A stretch of DNA of 64,000 bases from Akkermansia sp. (GTDB lineage: Bacteria; Verrucomicrobiota; Verrucomicrobiia; Verrucomicrobiales; Akkermansiaceae), in contig JAFQGF010000028.1 in the NCBI GenBank assembly GCA_017415555.1, forward strand, positions 1-64,000, read 5' to 3'. Of this stretch, positions 8,442 through 17,170 are shown piece after piece. The notes beneath the pieces were generated by a model that was not told the DNA's origin, did no database searches, and was given only the letters and a program-made list of their open reading frames with translations. The number at the start of each line of letters is the position of its first letter. The stretch's first letter is position 1. Made by a program: the position numbers and the translations under genes.

Positions 8442-9293
8442 ATGCAATGCTCCTGCTGTGGTAAAAATGTTCCTTTAGGGTCACGATTTTGTCCTTCCTG
8501 TGGTAGCGCTGTTCCGGTTCATTCCATGGTTTTTCAAACAGGAACAGCATTACCCTCTGTTCCTCCTTCTATTTCACAAATTGCACCCCCTGAAAGAGGA
8601 ACCCGAATAAACGGATGTGGTTGTGTAGTTGCTATTATTATCTTTATTGCGGTTGTGGTGAGCCTCGCTGTAAATAGCGGCCAGAAATCGAAAGATGGTG
8701 ATATGGCACCTTCTGAGAAAGTAGAGCAGCCTTATAAGGCCCCCATTTTGTCCGCTGCCATTCCCAAATATCCGGAAAGTGAGAAGGAGTTGAAAAAAGC
8801 AGGCTTTAGTAAGACGCTGAAAAAATTAGGATTGGAAAACATCAAAAAATGTAACCGTCTGTTTCCTCTGGCTGCCGAAAAGGCTGCAAGAAATAAAAAC
8901 TGCGATGCCGTGATGATGGTCGATATTTCTGATAAAAGCACGAAAGATAATATCGTTATATTTGTCACGGCTCAGAATTATACAAAATTTTATTTTACGG
9001 AAGAAGAACTTTTGAACGATGGTGCAGCATTAAGTGAACAGGAGAAACTGGCTCCTTTGTTGTGGCGTCATGAGGTAATGGCCGAAGAGGTTATTAAAAG
9101 TCATTTACATCATCCATCGACATACGATAGGCACGAATTGGGAGTATTTCAGTCAAGAACAACACCAAGTTGCAACGAGATTATGATTGAGTTCTCTGCG
9201 AAAAATTCATTTGGAGTTGAACTTACGTATATAGCCGTTGTTCAGTTTGACAAAGACAGTAACGTGGTTGGGTTCAATTTGCAGGAAAAATAA
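8442..9293 (+). CDS. Zinc-ribbon membrane protein of unknown function
   Basis: A 283-residue protein with an N-terminal zinc ribbon (CSCCG ... CPSCG, residues 3-21), a Pro/Ser linker, one hydrophobic segment (VVAIIIFIAVVVSLAV, near 62-77) and a C-terminal domain of about 190 residues. The layout suggests a cytosolic zinc ribbon joined through one membrane span to an extracytoplasmic domain. The composition is AT-rich compared with the neighbouring core genes. No function can be assigned. It probably forms a unit with the next gene, which begins 13 nt later. Confidence 0.75.
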   Translation: MQCSCCGKNVPLGSRFCPSCGSAVPVHSMVFQTGTALPSVPPSISQIAPPERGTRINGCGCVVAIIIFIAVVVSLAVNSGQKSKDGDMAPSEKVEQPYKAPILSAAIPKYPESEKELKKAGFSKTLKKLGLENIKKCNRLFPLAAEKAARNKNCDAVMMVDISDKSTKDNIVIFVTAQNYTKFYFTEEELLNDGAALSEQEKLAPLLWRHEVMAEEVIKSHLHHPSTYDRHELGVFQSRTTPSCNEIMIEFSAKNSFGVELTYIAVVQFDKDSNVVGFNLQEK

Positions 9294-9306
9294 TAAAAAA
9301 AATATT

Positions 9307-10095
9307 ATGGCTCTTTTTAAGCGTGAATATTGTCCCCTCTGTGGGAAAAAACTTGGCATGTTCGGAACTGTCCGAATCCAGGATGGAATCGGGGTTTGCA
9401 TGAATTGCTACAGTGCTCTGGATATGGATTTTTCTATAGCTAAGTTTCAGAGTGTTATGAATTTGAATGAACGACTTGTCCGGATGATAGAGAATCAGAA
9501 GGAATTCCGCTCTTTCTCTACTACGCGCGAAGTGAAGGTGGGAGGTATGTATTTCAGGGAAGATTGTCGCATGGGGCGTTGGTACGTTTCTTACGAAAAG
9601 AATCCTCAAAATCCCACGCTCTATCGTTATGATGAAATCGCGGACTTTCGATTGGTGGAGGATGGGGATACAATAACAAGTGGTGGATTAGGGCGTGCCG
9701 TTGTGGGTGGTGCTCTTTTCGGTGGTACGGGCGCTATTGTTGGAGCTGTTACCGGAGGAAAAGTTTCAAAAAAAATCATTAACACCCTCAATGTAGTAAT
9801 AACGCTGAAGGACACTTGTAGAAATAGTGTCACAGTCAGTTGTTTACATATGGGACAGCCCTGCAAATCAGGAAGTGCGTCCTACAATTTAAGTATGCAT
9901 AATGCTCAAACGTTGCTGGATTTTCTGAATGCAATATGCGCCAGAGGCGCAAGCTTGAATGTGCAGACGCCTGTTACCAGCCCGAATACTCCCAGAGCTG
10001 TTGACGAAATTCTGAAATATAAAGAATTATTGGATAAAGGTATTATCAACGAACAACAATTCGAAGCTAAGAAAAAAGAGTTGTTAGGGATGTGA
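9307..10095 (+). CDS. Zinc-finger (DUF4428-like) protein with C-terminal SHOCT motif
   Basis: A 262-residue protein. The start resembles DUF4428, with paired cysteines (CPLCGKKLG ... CMNC) near residues 8-33. The middle contains a glycine-zipper-like stretch (GGALFGGTGAIVGAVTGG, near 138-155) that may insert into or touch a membrane. The last 35 residues (ILKYKELLDKGIINEQQF) match the SHOCT oligomerisation motif. The start at 9307 is preferred over an upstream frame start that overlaps the previous gene. This type often occurs as small accessory proteins; the biochemical role is unknown. Confidence 0.78.
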   Translation: MALFKREYCPLCGKKLGMFGTVRIQDGIGVCMNCYSALDMDFSIAKFQSVMNLNERLVRMIENQKEFRSFSTTREVKVGGMYFREDCRMGRWYVSYEKNPQNPTLYRYDEIADFRLVEDGDTITSGGLGRAVVGGALFGGTGAIVGAVTGGKVSKKIINTLNVVITLKDTCRNSVTVSCLHMGQPCKSGSASYNLSMHNAQTLLDFLNAICARGASLNVQTPVTSPNTPRAVDEILKYKELLDKGIINEQQFEAKKKELLGM

Positions 10096-10298
10096 TAGGG
10101 AGGAAGTGCAACACATATGTTTGTTCGCTTAATGTAGGCCTTCTTTGCTATTTATTCTTCTTTCTATGCGAGAAGTGAAGGGATTGGCATGGTGTGAGCT
10201 TCTATCCTAGTGAGCAAGAATGTTCTGAAATAAATTACTTGCTAGCTACCATTTTTTAGGAAACATGTTATTTTCGTTGTCTTGATTGAAGCTTTTCT

Positions 10299-11981
10299 AT
10301 GAAGTTACATCGTAATGTAGATTTGACTGAAATGATAAGAATAGGGCGTGGTTTGCTGGTTTTAGAACCCCAAGGTCAAAATAAACACAAGGTTGAAACT
10401 ACGATGACTTGCGGAAAAGAGTTGGAGCTTCACAAATATTACGGAGTGGGTAAGGTTTATCCCTTTACTGTCCTTTTTTGTTATCCTGCCTACAAGGCAG
10501 ATGGAACGCAGCAAACAAGGTATATTATTAAAGATAAGCGAGGAGATAAACATACTTTCTATTGTGATTGTACACGTTATAAGCCTAATCAAAAGATTCA
10601 TTTGAAGGTTAGAGAAATAAGCTACGGAGGACTTAAATTTGAGAGCAATGTTATAGAAAGCTTAGAGGGGATATTTGAAACCGGTACTGAGTATGAGTTT
10701 GAGGTTATAAATTACCAAGCAGGACGTTATGTTGTTTGTGACCGGATAATAGGCAAGAATCATTACCTGAGTTCAGATGATAAAAAACTCTATGAGAAAA
10801 GAGAAATATTGAAGTTGGAAGTTCAAGGATTTGATGATAAAGGTTGTTTGCTGCTGGTAGACCGCAATCCGCCAAAGCCGACGGGGCCCATGGTAAACGG
10901 GCTTCAGGTTTTGGCTGAGAACCAGGCTAAGGAACAAAAAAGCCAATCTCCACAGGTGGTGAAACATCAGCAAACTCCCGATTCTTTCCGGAAGCGGCGG
11001 AGAAACAGACAATACTCAAACAACCCACCAAATGTAGCACCAAGCATAGCCATGCTGCGTGAAGATAACCGGGGATTGGTGCAGGATTATGGGGATTCAT
11101 TACCCGGGAAAGAAACCAGTGTTAAGCGGGTAGCAAAAACGGGGGGTGTTTATACGGGGACTGAGAAAACGCCACATGCGGGAGGAAAACAATGTATCGG
11201 GTTGAAGAGTGTCCTTCCAGGATTTGCTGAGAAGGTGGATTCTGAGTCACAACGTCAAAAGAATAAAAAGAATCAGGTGAAAGATATAGCTCGGGAAACT
11301 GAGCAACGAGAGGCTCAGGGTACAGAAAATGAGCAAAAGGTGGAGGAATCAGTTTCAGCCCCATCGTCGGCACCTGTGCCTGGTGTAGAAGTTATTCCAA
11401 AAAAAGATTCCATACAGCACCCGGTAACAGGAGAGCTCGTTTCGGAGATGCTCCGGAATGGCGCAGCTGAAGTGCCTTCTTTGGAAGAGCTTGCAGCTAA
11501 GGAAGAACCATCAGCCGGAGAAAGAAAAGAGTTAGCGGAAGCTGAGCATATAGGAGAGTCCGCGCAAACGGAAATATCATTGGCAGGGGAAGATTCTGGT
11601 GATGAAGTTTCTGTACAAGAGCCGCTGGTAGAGCCACCGCACGAATTGCAGATAGTTGAGTCGGAAGCAGAATCTTATTCTGATTTGGAGGAACGGATAG
11701 AACAGGAGCTGATAGTGCAGAAAGATGCCATCTTCTATCCGTTCATAACGTGGATGGATGATGTTCACGGGATGGAGAAACCGGTGGAGTTAATCGTGAA
11801 GAGTGGGCAAGTTAAAGTGATAGCTGCAATAGAATATCCAGATTATCAGAGGCAAGACGTTGATGAGCCAAAGCTGTTGGTTGTTCAAAAGAAGAGTGAG
11901 CCTTGTTATGTGAGGCTTTGGCAGTATGTGAAGGATAGATGTAAAAGATTCATTGATGAGATATTCAGACCATGGATATAG
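10299..11981 (+). CDS. Large hypothetical protein with long acidic linker
   Basis: A 560-residue protein with no recognised family. The first 190 residues look folded and beta-rich (YPFTVLFCYPAY, IHLKVREISYGG, YEFEVINYQ), possibly OB-like. Residues 200-480 are low-complexity, rich in E, K, P, S and Q. The last 70 residues form a second short folded segment with aromatic residues. No signal peptide or membrane segment is present. It overlaps the next gene by 10 bp, so the two are probably translated together. The AT content is higher than in core genes. The 203-base gap before it shows no clear feature. Confidence 0.65.
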   Translation: MKLHRNVDLTEMIRIGRGLLVLEPQGQNKHKVETTMTCGKELELHKYYGVGKVYPFTVLFCYPAYKADGTQQTRYIIKDKRGDKHTFYCDCTRYKPNQKIHLKVREISYGGLKFESNVIESLEGIFETGTEYEFEVINYQAGRYVVCDRIIGKNHYLSSDDKKLYEKREILKLEVQGFDDKGCLLLVDRNPPKPTGPMVNGLQVLAENQAKEQKSQSPQVVKHQQTPDSFRKRRRNRQYSNNPPNVAPSIAMLREDNRGLVQDYGDSLPGKETSVKRVAKTGGVYTGTEKTPHAGGKQCIGLKSVLPGFAEKVDSESQRQKNKKNQVKDIARETEQREAQGTENEQKVEESVSAPSSAPVPGVEVIPKKDSIQHPVTGELVSEMLRNGAAEVPSLEELAAKEEPSAGERKELAEAEHIGESAQTEISLAGEDSGDEVSVQEPLVEPPHELQIVESEAESYSDLEERIEQELIVQKDAIFYPFITWMDDVHGMEKPVELIVKSGQVKVIAAIEYPDYQRQDVDEPKLLVVQKKSEPCYVRLWQYVKDRCKRFIDEIFRPWI

Positions 11982-12619
11982 CAAGTGAGATAGCGGCGGC
12001 GTACCGAAAACGATACGAGGCAGTGGCTGAGAAAGCGGGAACGGTACCCAAGATAGTGCTGTATAGGGATGGAAAGGTGTCTCGCGATGTGGAAGAGCGA
12101 GAATATGCTGATGTGCTGTATAATATTCGCATTCACCCGTATTATTATAACAAGAAGTCTCGCTTGCTGTTTTGCTATGATAACGGGCATGTGAACGTGA
12201 TGACGCCGAGGGATTTGTTGAATGGTAAGTTGAAAGAAAAGGGATTGAAGTCTAATGGCTATAAGACGAATACAGAGGCGTCTTTGGTAAAGGTGATAGT
12301 ATGCCGCCATGATGATTATCTGGTGATGTGCAGTTACGGAGGGGATGGCAAAAAGTATATAAAGGCGATGCCTTTGGAGGGCCGTTCTTCGCATGGCGAT
12401 ATGCATTTAGCAGGTAATATCTTTGTGAAAGACGCTCGCCCTTATAAATGGCTGGTAGTGCCAGGGGAGTTGGTATATACAATTAAGCCCATTATATGTA
12501 AAACAACTCATATAGGGTACTTACAAGAGCTACATCGTTCTCTGGTTGATGCTCTTCTGGCGGAAAATGCCGCAGCGATGGAGCTGAAGCCTTCTCCGAT
12601 AGAGCAGCTGGAGAGATAG
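11972..12619 (+). CDS. Hypothetical protein coupled to the preceding gene
   Basis: A 215-residue protein of unknown family. After an N-terminal helix (AAAYRKRYEAVAEK) the protein is mostly beta (IVLYRDGKVSR, LLFCYDNGHVNVM, LVKVIVCRHDDYLVMCSYGG) and ends in a helical tail (ELHRSLVDALLAENAAAMEL). The repeated short strands hint at a beta-barrel or propeller-like fold, but this is only an impression. The overlap with the upstream gene (10 bp) suggests that the products interact. It ends about 60 bp before the right inverted repeat. Confidence 0.65.
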   Translation: MDIASEIAAAYRKRYEAVAEKAGTVPKIVLYRDGKVSRDVEEREYADVLYNIRIHPYYYNKKSRLLFCYDNGHVNVMTPRDLLNGKLKEKGLKSNGYKTNTEASLVKVIVCRHDDYLVMCSYGGDGKKYIKAMPLEGRSSHGDMHLAGNIFVKDARPYKWLVVPGELVYTIKPIICKTTHIGYLQELHRSLVDALLAENAAAMELKPSPIEQLER

Positions 12620-12681
12620 GTGTGACAAGCTTTTATCGATAAACAGAAATTTGTCGGGCGAGCATAGCGAGCGGAATTTGT

Positions 12682-13001
12682 GAGCCTCGCCGCATGGCGA
12701 GGCGGCAAAAAATAGCCACGGTGTGGAGTGAGCAACGCGAACGAAACCCGTGGATATAGCGCAAAAAACAAATCGAACCCCACCGGATGGTGGGGTGGCA
12801 CAAAGCGATGCAAGATATTGAAACCTGGGCATTATGCCACCCCTCCTTACGTCGGGGTTCCCATATTTATACGTCTCCACCCCAGGGCTGAAGCCCTGGG
12901 CTACCATATGCCGCCTCGCCATGCGGCGAGGCTCTTAATTTGGCTCGCCTGATGGCTCGCATGTCAGTTCGCCAAAGTCAATTTGCAGCCAAATCGGTTT
13001 A
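12682..13001. repeat. Right copy of the ~320-bp inverted repeat
   Basis: Reverse complement of 1-322 with only scattered differences. The identity stops on the inner side just after the GCCTCGCC hairpin and on the outer side at or beyond AAATCGGTTTA. The gap 12620-13093 holds nothing else recognisable. Confidence 0.9.
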
Positions 13002-13093
13002 TCATCTTTTATCTGCCATAGTCGGAAAAAATCCTGTTCGTTCAACAAAAAGCCGTTTTTCGGTGTCTAAGGGTTGGACAAGCTTACAGGTAT

Positions 13094-13621
13094 ATGATTA
13101 GAGCACTGATAGATGGATTTCGGCGATATGTGGATTTCCGTGGGCGCACGGGGCGTGCGGGGTTCTGGAATTTTGTGGTGGTGACGCATCTGGTTATCAT
13201 TTTGCTGATGGTGCCGGCGTATGTGGAGTTTCTGCGCTTTTTCCGTTTTGCGATGGAGGATGTGAGGGTGCAGGATATGATGGTACAGGTGGCGGAGCAG
13301 ACGGCTCCTGTCGAGAGTCTGCTGCCGGTGATGAATGAGCTGGCTGAGGAGTATCTGGCGCATGCCGGGAATTTGCTGTTGCCGCTGGTGGGGCTGTTGC
13401 TGAGTGTGCTGCTGGCACTGGTGTGTCTGGTGCCGACTGTGGCCATCACGGTGCGCCGCCTGAGGGATGCGGGGCAGAGCGTGTGGTGGGTATTGGTCCC
13501 GATAGGCAGCATGCTGCCTGTGCCGTTCCTGTCCACCTGCTGTGTGATACTCAGCCTGGCGGTTCTGGTGCTTTGCTGCTTGCCCACGCGGACGGATGCG
13601 GCATTGCCGGAAATCCCATGA
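13094..13621 (+). CDS. DUF805 family inner-membrane protein
   Basis: A 175-residue membrane protein. The DUF805 hallmarks are present: an N-terminal FRRYVDFRGRTGRAGFW segment, a first membrane span (VVVTHLVIILLMVPAY), an amphipathic insertion, a long second hydrophobic stretch (LLLPLVGLLLSVLLALVCL), the VRRLRDAGQSVWW motif and a last span. The family is widespread but functionally uncharacterised. It lies just outside the right inverted repeat. Confidence 0.85.
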   Translation: MIRALIDGFRRYVDFRGRTGRAGFWNFVVVTHLVIILLMVPAYVEFLRFFRFAMEDVRVQDMMVQVAEQTAPVESLLPVMNELAEEYLAHAGNLLLPLVGLLLSVLLALVCLVPTVAITVRRLRDAGQSVWWVLVPIGSMLPVPFLSTCCVILSLAVLVLCCLPTRTDAALPEIP

Positions 13622-13783
13622 TTTTAATCTGCAATCTACGAGGTAAAGAAGCATTGCGGACCACTGGCTCGCCCGACTGGTAGAAAAGCGTTGTTTCGGC
13701 TCGCGAAAGCTGCGTGATATGCGGTTTTTGCGAGTCGAAGTGGTATTTTTTGCTGCATACCGGGCGAGGGCGTGATTTTTGGC

Positions 13784-13812
13784 TTGCGTTGAGGCTTGAG
13801 AGTGTGTAGAAT
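13784..13812 (+). promoter_or_regulatory. Promoter of pnp
   Basis: TTGCGT (13784-13789), 17-bp spacer, TAGAAT (13807-13812). In contrast to most promoters here, about 160 nt separate it from the start codon. Confidence 0.75.
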
Positions 13813-13817
13813 GGCCG

Positions 13818-13971
13818 CGGCCACGTGTGTGGTGGCCGAGATGGCTGCTGCAGCGGGGTGACAGGCGGAGGTGCTCGAGACCTCCGCACCCAACCAAAGG
13901 GAGCAAGTGCCGGTACCGGCTCCCTGCGGTGCAGATTGGAACCGGCACAAGAAGATAGAAAAAAGACAATA
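13818..13971 (+). promoter_or_regulatory. Structured 5' leader of pnp
   Basis: The leader is GC-rich and folds into several hairpins. GCGGAGGT/ACCTCCGC near 13864-13888 is perfect, and a larger one joins GTGCCGGT to ACCGGCAC at about 13917-13949. In enterobacteria PNPase represses its own mRNA through an RNase III-cut leader hairpin; a similar autoregulatory role is inferred here. Confidence 0.55.
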
Positions 13972-16116
13972 ATGAGTATACATTCCGTATCGTGCGCCGT
14001 TGGCGCCAACCCCATCACAATCGAAACCGGTAAGATTGCCCGCCTGGCCGATGGTGCCGTGACTGTTCGTTGTGGTGATACTGTGGTGCTTGTCACCGTT
14101 GTGAGTGCCACCAAGATTAAGGACGGTCAGACCTTCTTCCCTCTTTCCGTGGAGTATAAGGAAAAAGCCGCTGCTGCGGGTATGTTCCCCGGTGGTTATT
14201 TTAAGCGCGAGGGGCGTCCCACGGAGAAGGAGATTCTTACCTGCCGCATGACGGACCGTCCGCTGCGTCCTATGTTCCCCAAGGGCTACTTCTACGACAC
14301 TCAGGTAATCTCCCTGCTGATGGCTGCCGATGGTGAGAACGAGCCCGATATTCTGAGCATCAACGGTGCATCTGCTGCCTGCGTTATCTCTGACCTTCCC
14401 TTTGCTGAGCCCGTGGGTGCTGTGCGTGTGGGCCGCATCAACGGCGAGTTTGTTATCAACCCCACCAACAGCCAGCGTACGGAGTCCGACCTCGACTTGG
14501 TGTATGCCGGTTCCAAGGATCAGGTTATCATGATTGAGGGGTCTGCCAACGAGCTGCCCGAGGAGGATTTCATTGCCGCCCTGCGTTTTGCGCAGGAGAA
14601 TGTGGCTAAGATTTGCGCCGCCCAGGAGGAGCTGCGCGGTCTGTGCGGCAAGCCCACCCGTGAGTACGAGCTGACTCTGGCCAAACCCGAGCTGCTGGAG
14701 ATTGGCTACCAGGTGGCCGGTGATCGCATTGAGGATGCCATCTATGCACCCAACAAGATTCAGCGCCAGAAGCAGGTGGGGGCTCTCCGTGATGAGGTGG
14801 AAGCCAAGATTAAAGAGACCTACCCGGAGGCTACCGACTTCGACGTGGAGCAGGTGTTTGAGTACATCCAGAAGAAAGCTTTCCGTATCTCCATCATGGA
14901 GCAGGGCAAGCGTGCCGATGGTCGCGCCATTAAGCAGCTTCGCCCCCTGTCTGCTGAGGTGAACGTGCTGCCCCCCGTGGTGCACGGCTCCGCTCTCTTC
15001 TCCCGCGGTGAGACGATGTCCATGTGCCTTGCTACCCTTGCTCCCATGGAGGAGAAGCAGTACCTGGACAACTACACCGGTTCTGTGGATGAGAAGCGCT
15101 TCATCCTGCACTACAACTTCCCGCCCTTCACAGTGGGTGAGACCGGCCGCTTTGGTGGTCAGAACCGCCGCGAGATTGGCCATGGTGCCCTGGCTGAGCG
15201 TTCCATTGCTCCCGTGGTGCCCTCCGAGGATGAGTTCCCGTACGCCATCCGCGTGAGCTCCGAGATTATGGAGTCTAACGGCTCCACCTCCATGGCATCC
15301 GTGTGCGCTGGCACGCTTTCCCTGCTGGCTGCCGGTGTGCCGCTTAAGCGCCCGGTTTCCGGTATTTCCGTGGGCCTGGTGACTGAGTTTGAGAACGAGG
15401 GAGACCGCGAGCCCAAGCGCTATGAGACGCTTCTGGACATCATCGGTTCCGAGGACTTCTACGGCGATATGGACTTCAAGCTCTGCGGCTCTGAGGTGGG
15501 TGTGACCGGCTACCAGCTCGACCTGAAGCTGCCCGGCATCCCGCTCTACATCCTTGAGGAGGCCATTCACCTGGCACGCAAGGGTCGTCTGCAGGTGCTG
15601 GATACCATGAATGCCTGCATCTCTGCCCCGCAGAAGATGAGCCCGAATGCCCCGCGCATCGAGTCCACCAGCATTCCGCAGGACCGCATCGGCGAGCTTA
15701 TCGGCCCCGGTGGTAAGAATATTAAGGCTCTGCAGGCTGAGACCGGCACGGACATCAACATCGAGGAGGACGGCACTGTGCGCATCTATGGCAGCCGCCA
15801 GGAGGGCGTGGAGCGTGCTCTGTACCTCATCGACCGCATGTTCAAGGAGATTGAGGTGGGCGAGACCTACGAAGGCAAGATTGTTTCCACTAAGGAGTTC
15901 GGTGCTTTCATGGAAGTGCTGCCCGGTAAGGACGGCCTCATCCACATTTCCGAGCTGGCTGAGGGCCGCACGCAGAAGACGGAAGACGTGGTGAAGGTGG
16001 GCGATATCGTGACCGCCAAGTGCATCGGCATCGATGACAAGGGGCGCGTCAAGATGTCCATGCGCGCCGCTGCCCGTGACCGCAAGGCCAAAGAGGCAGC
16101 CGCCCAGGAGGGCTGA
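13972..16116 (+). CDS. pnp: Polyribonucleotide nucleotidyltransferase (PNPase)
   Basis: Phosphorolytic 3'-5' exoribonuclease that degrades mRNA and can add tails in reverse. The 714-residue protein has two RNase PH-like domains separated by a helical domain, including FFPLSVEYKEKAAAAGMFPGG, SNGSTSMASVCAGTLSLLAAG and the DFYGDMDFKLCG segment. A KH domain (IGPGGKNIKALQ, near 576-587) and a C-terminal S1 domain (GKIVSTKEFGAFMEV, GLIHISELAEG) follow. Length is normal. The frame is open upstream to 13825, but the ATG at 13972 begins the conserved protein. rpsO, its frequent partner, is not next to it. Confidence 0.97.
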   Translation: MSIHSVSCAVGANPITIETGKIARLADGAVTVRCGDTVVLVTVVSATKIKDGQTFFPLSVEYKEKAAAAGMFPGGYFKREGRPTEKEILTCRMTDRPLRPMFPKGYFYDTQVISLLMAADGENEPDILSINGASAACVISDLPFAEPVGAVRVGRINGEFVINPTNSQRTESDLDLVYAGSKDQVIMIEGSANELPEEDFIAALRFAQENVAKICAAQEELRGLCGKPTREYELTLAKPELLEIGYQVAGDRIEDAIYAPNKIQRQKQVGALRDEVEAKIKETYPEATDFDVEQVFEYIQKKAFRISIMEQGKRADGRAIKQLRPLSAEVNVLPPVVHGSALFSRGETMSMCLATLAPMEEKQYLDNYTGSVDEKRFILHYNFPPFTVGETGRFGGQNRREIGHGALAERSIAPVVPSEDEFPYAIRVSSEIMESNGSTSMASVCAGTLSLLAAGVPLKRPVSGISVGLVTEFENEGDREPKRYETLLDIIGSEDFYGDMDFKLCGSEVGVTGYQLDLKLPGIPLYILEEAIHLARKGRLQVLDTMNACISAPQKMSPNAPRIESTSIPQDRIGELIGPGGKNIKALQAETGTDINIEEDGTVRIYGSRQEGVERALYLIDRMFKEIEVGETYEGKIVSTKEFGAFMEVLPGKDGLIHISELAEGRTQKTEDVVKVGDIVTAKCIGIDDKGRVKMSMRAAARDRKAKEAAAQEG

Positions 16117-16147
16117 GCCGCCTGCAAAAGGTAAGATTGAATTTGCA

Positions 16148-16188
16148 CCGCGTTTCTGCCCTTCGGGGCCGGAACGCGGTGCTTTTTT
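16148..16188 (+). terminator. Terminator of pnp
   Basis: GCACCGCGTT and AACGCGGTGC pair around a loop that contains a smaller GCCC/GGGC stem, followed by TTTTTTA. Confidence 0.88.
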
Positions 16189-16252
16189 ATGCTGTGCATG
16201 GGTGCCGAGGCATAAAAAATGAAAAAAAGCGCTTTCGGGATGCTTTTTTGAT

Positions 16253-16281
16253 TGCCAAGAGGCGCAGGATGGTGTAAAAGA
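16253..16281 (+). promoter_or_regulatory. Probable promoter of the coiled-coil gene pair
   Basis: TTGCCA (16253-16258), 17-bp spacer, TAAAAG (16276-16281), 38 nt upstream of the ATG at 16320. Confidence 0.55.
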
Positions 16282-16319
16282 TATATCGAACAGTTGCAAA
16301 TTTACATCATACTTACACC

Positions 16320-17144
16320 ATGTGGAAATACATCATCATCGGCTCAGTAACGCTCTTCCTGGGTGCGTCCTACCTCTTCTCCAAGAATCATGGGGCAATG
16401 ACGTCCTCCGGCGGCGAAATTTCTGCCGTGCAGACTCAGATTGAGCAGGCCATCGGCAAGAATAAGAACATCTCTCTCGACCGTACCATCAAGGCCTATG
16501 CCGAGTACCGCACAGAGTGGCTCACCAACGAGAAGAATAACAACGAAAACAAGAAGGCCGAAGCCGAGGCCAAGACTGAGGAAACCAAGACTGAGCTTGC
16601 ATCTCTCACCAGCCAGTACGAGGAGATTACCCAGAGCCTTGAGGCTGTAAAGAAGGAAAAGACCGAGGCGTTTGCTAAGGCTGCTCCCATTGTGGATTTG
16701 GACCCGGATTCTGCAACTGAGGAAGAAGTGGGTGCCAAGGCTAAGGAGCTGATGGACGGCAACGTGGAGCTGGAGCGTAAGGTGGCCGAGGAGGAAGCAA
16801 AGATTGCTGCCCTTGGTGCTGAGAGCGAGCGCCTCTGCGCCCTTATCGCCGCAGCCAAGAAGCTGGGGCAGGATCGCCAGGCCCGTCTGTCTCCCCCCGA
16901 GCTGAAGTGCAAGGTGATGGATGCTGACCGTCAGTGGGACTACATCATTCTGGATGCCGGTATTGACAAGGGTATCGTGATTGGTTCCCGCCTGGCCGTG
17001 ATGCGCGGCGATGTGAAGATTTGCGAGCTCAATGTGACGCTGGTGGAGAGCAATCGCGCCAGCTGCGACGTAGTGTACAGCACCATGCTCACCGGTGAGC
17101 GCGTCGAGGTGGGTGACACCGTTATTTCCGTTCGCAACAAATAA
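16320..17144 (+). CDS. Membrane-anchored coiled-coil protein
   Basis: A 274-residue protein with an uncleaved N-terminal membrane anchor (YIIIGSVTLFLGASYLF), a long coiled coil (about 60-190, rich in E, K and A) and a C-terminal beta domain of about 80 residues (ILDAGIDKGIVIGSRLAVM ... GERVEVGDTVISV). The last part resembles the small beta-barrel domains of MreC/FlgT-type envelope proteins: a 'dagidkGi..G..l.V' phrase recurs. It is probably a periplasmic-facing scaffold, but that is inferred. The next gene encodes a paralogue with the same architecture. Confidence 0.8.
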   Translation: MWKYIIIGSVTLFLGASYLFSKNHGAMTSSGGEISAVQTQIEQAIGKNKNISLDRTIKAYAEYRTEWLTNEKNNNENKKAEAEAKTEETKTELASLTSQYEEITQSLEAVKKEKTEAFAKAAPIVDLDPDSATEEEVGAKAKELMDGNVELERKVAEEEAKIAALGAESERLCALIAAAKKLGQDRQARLSPPELKCKVMDADRQWDYIILDAGIDKGIVIGSRLAVMRGDVKICELNVTLVESNRASCDVVYSTMLTGERVEVGDTVISVRNK

Positions 17145-17170
17145 GAATCTTACACCTTCTCTCAAATAAA

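Noticed and set aside
13636..16299. 887-residue minus-strand frame opposite pnp, and similar long antisense frames opposite sdhA (28146-30092) and the secretin (57771-60326)
   Set aside because: GC-rich third positions of well-biased genes keep the opposite strand open. The sequences are low in complexity and match no protein family.
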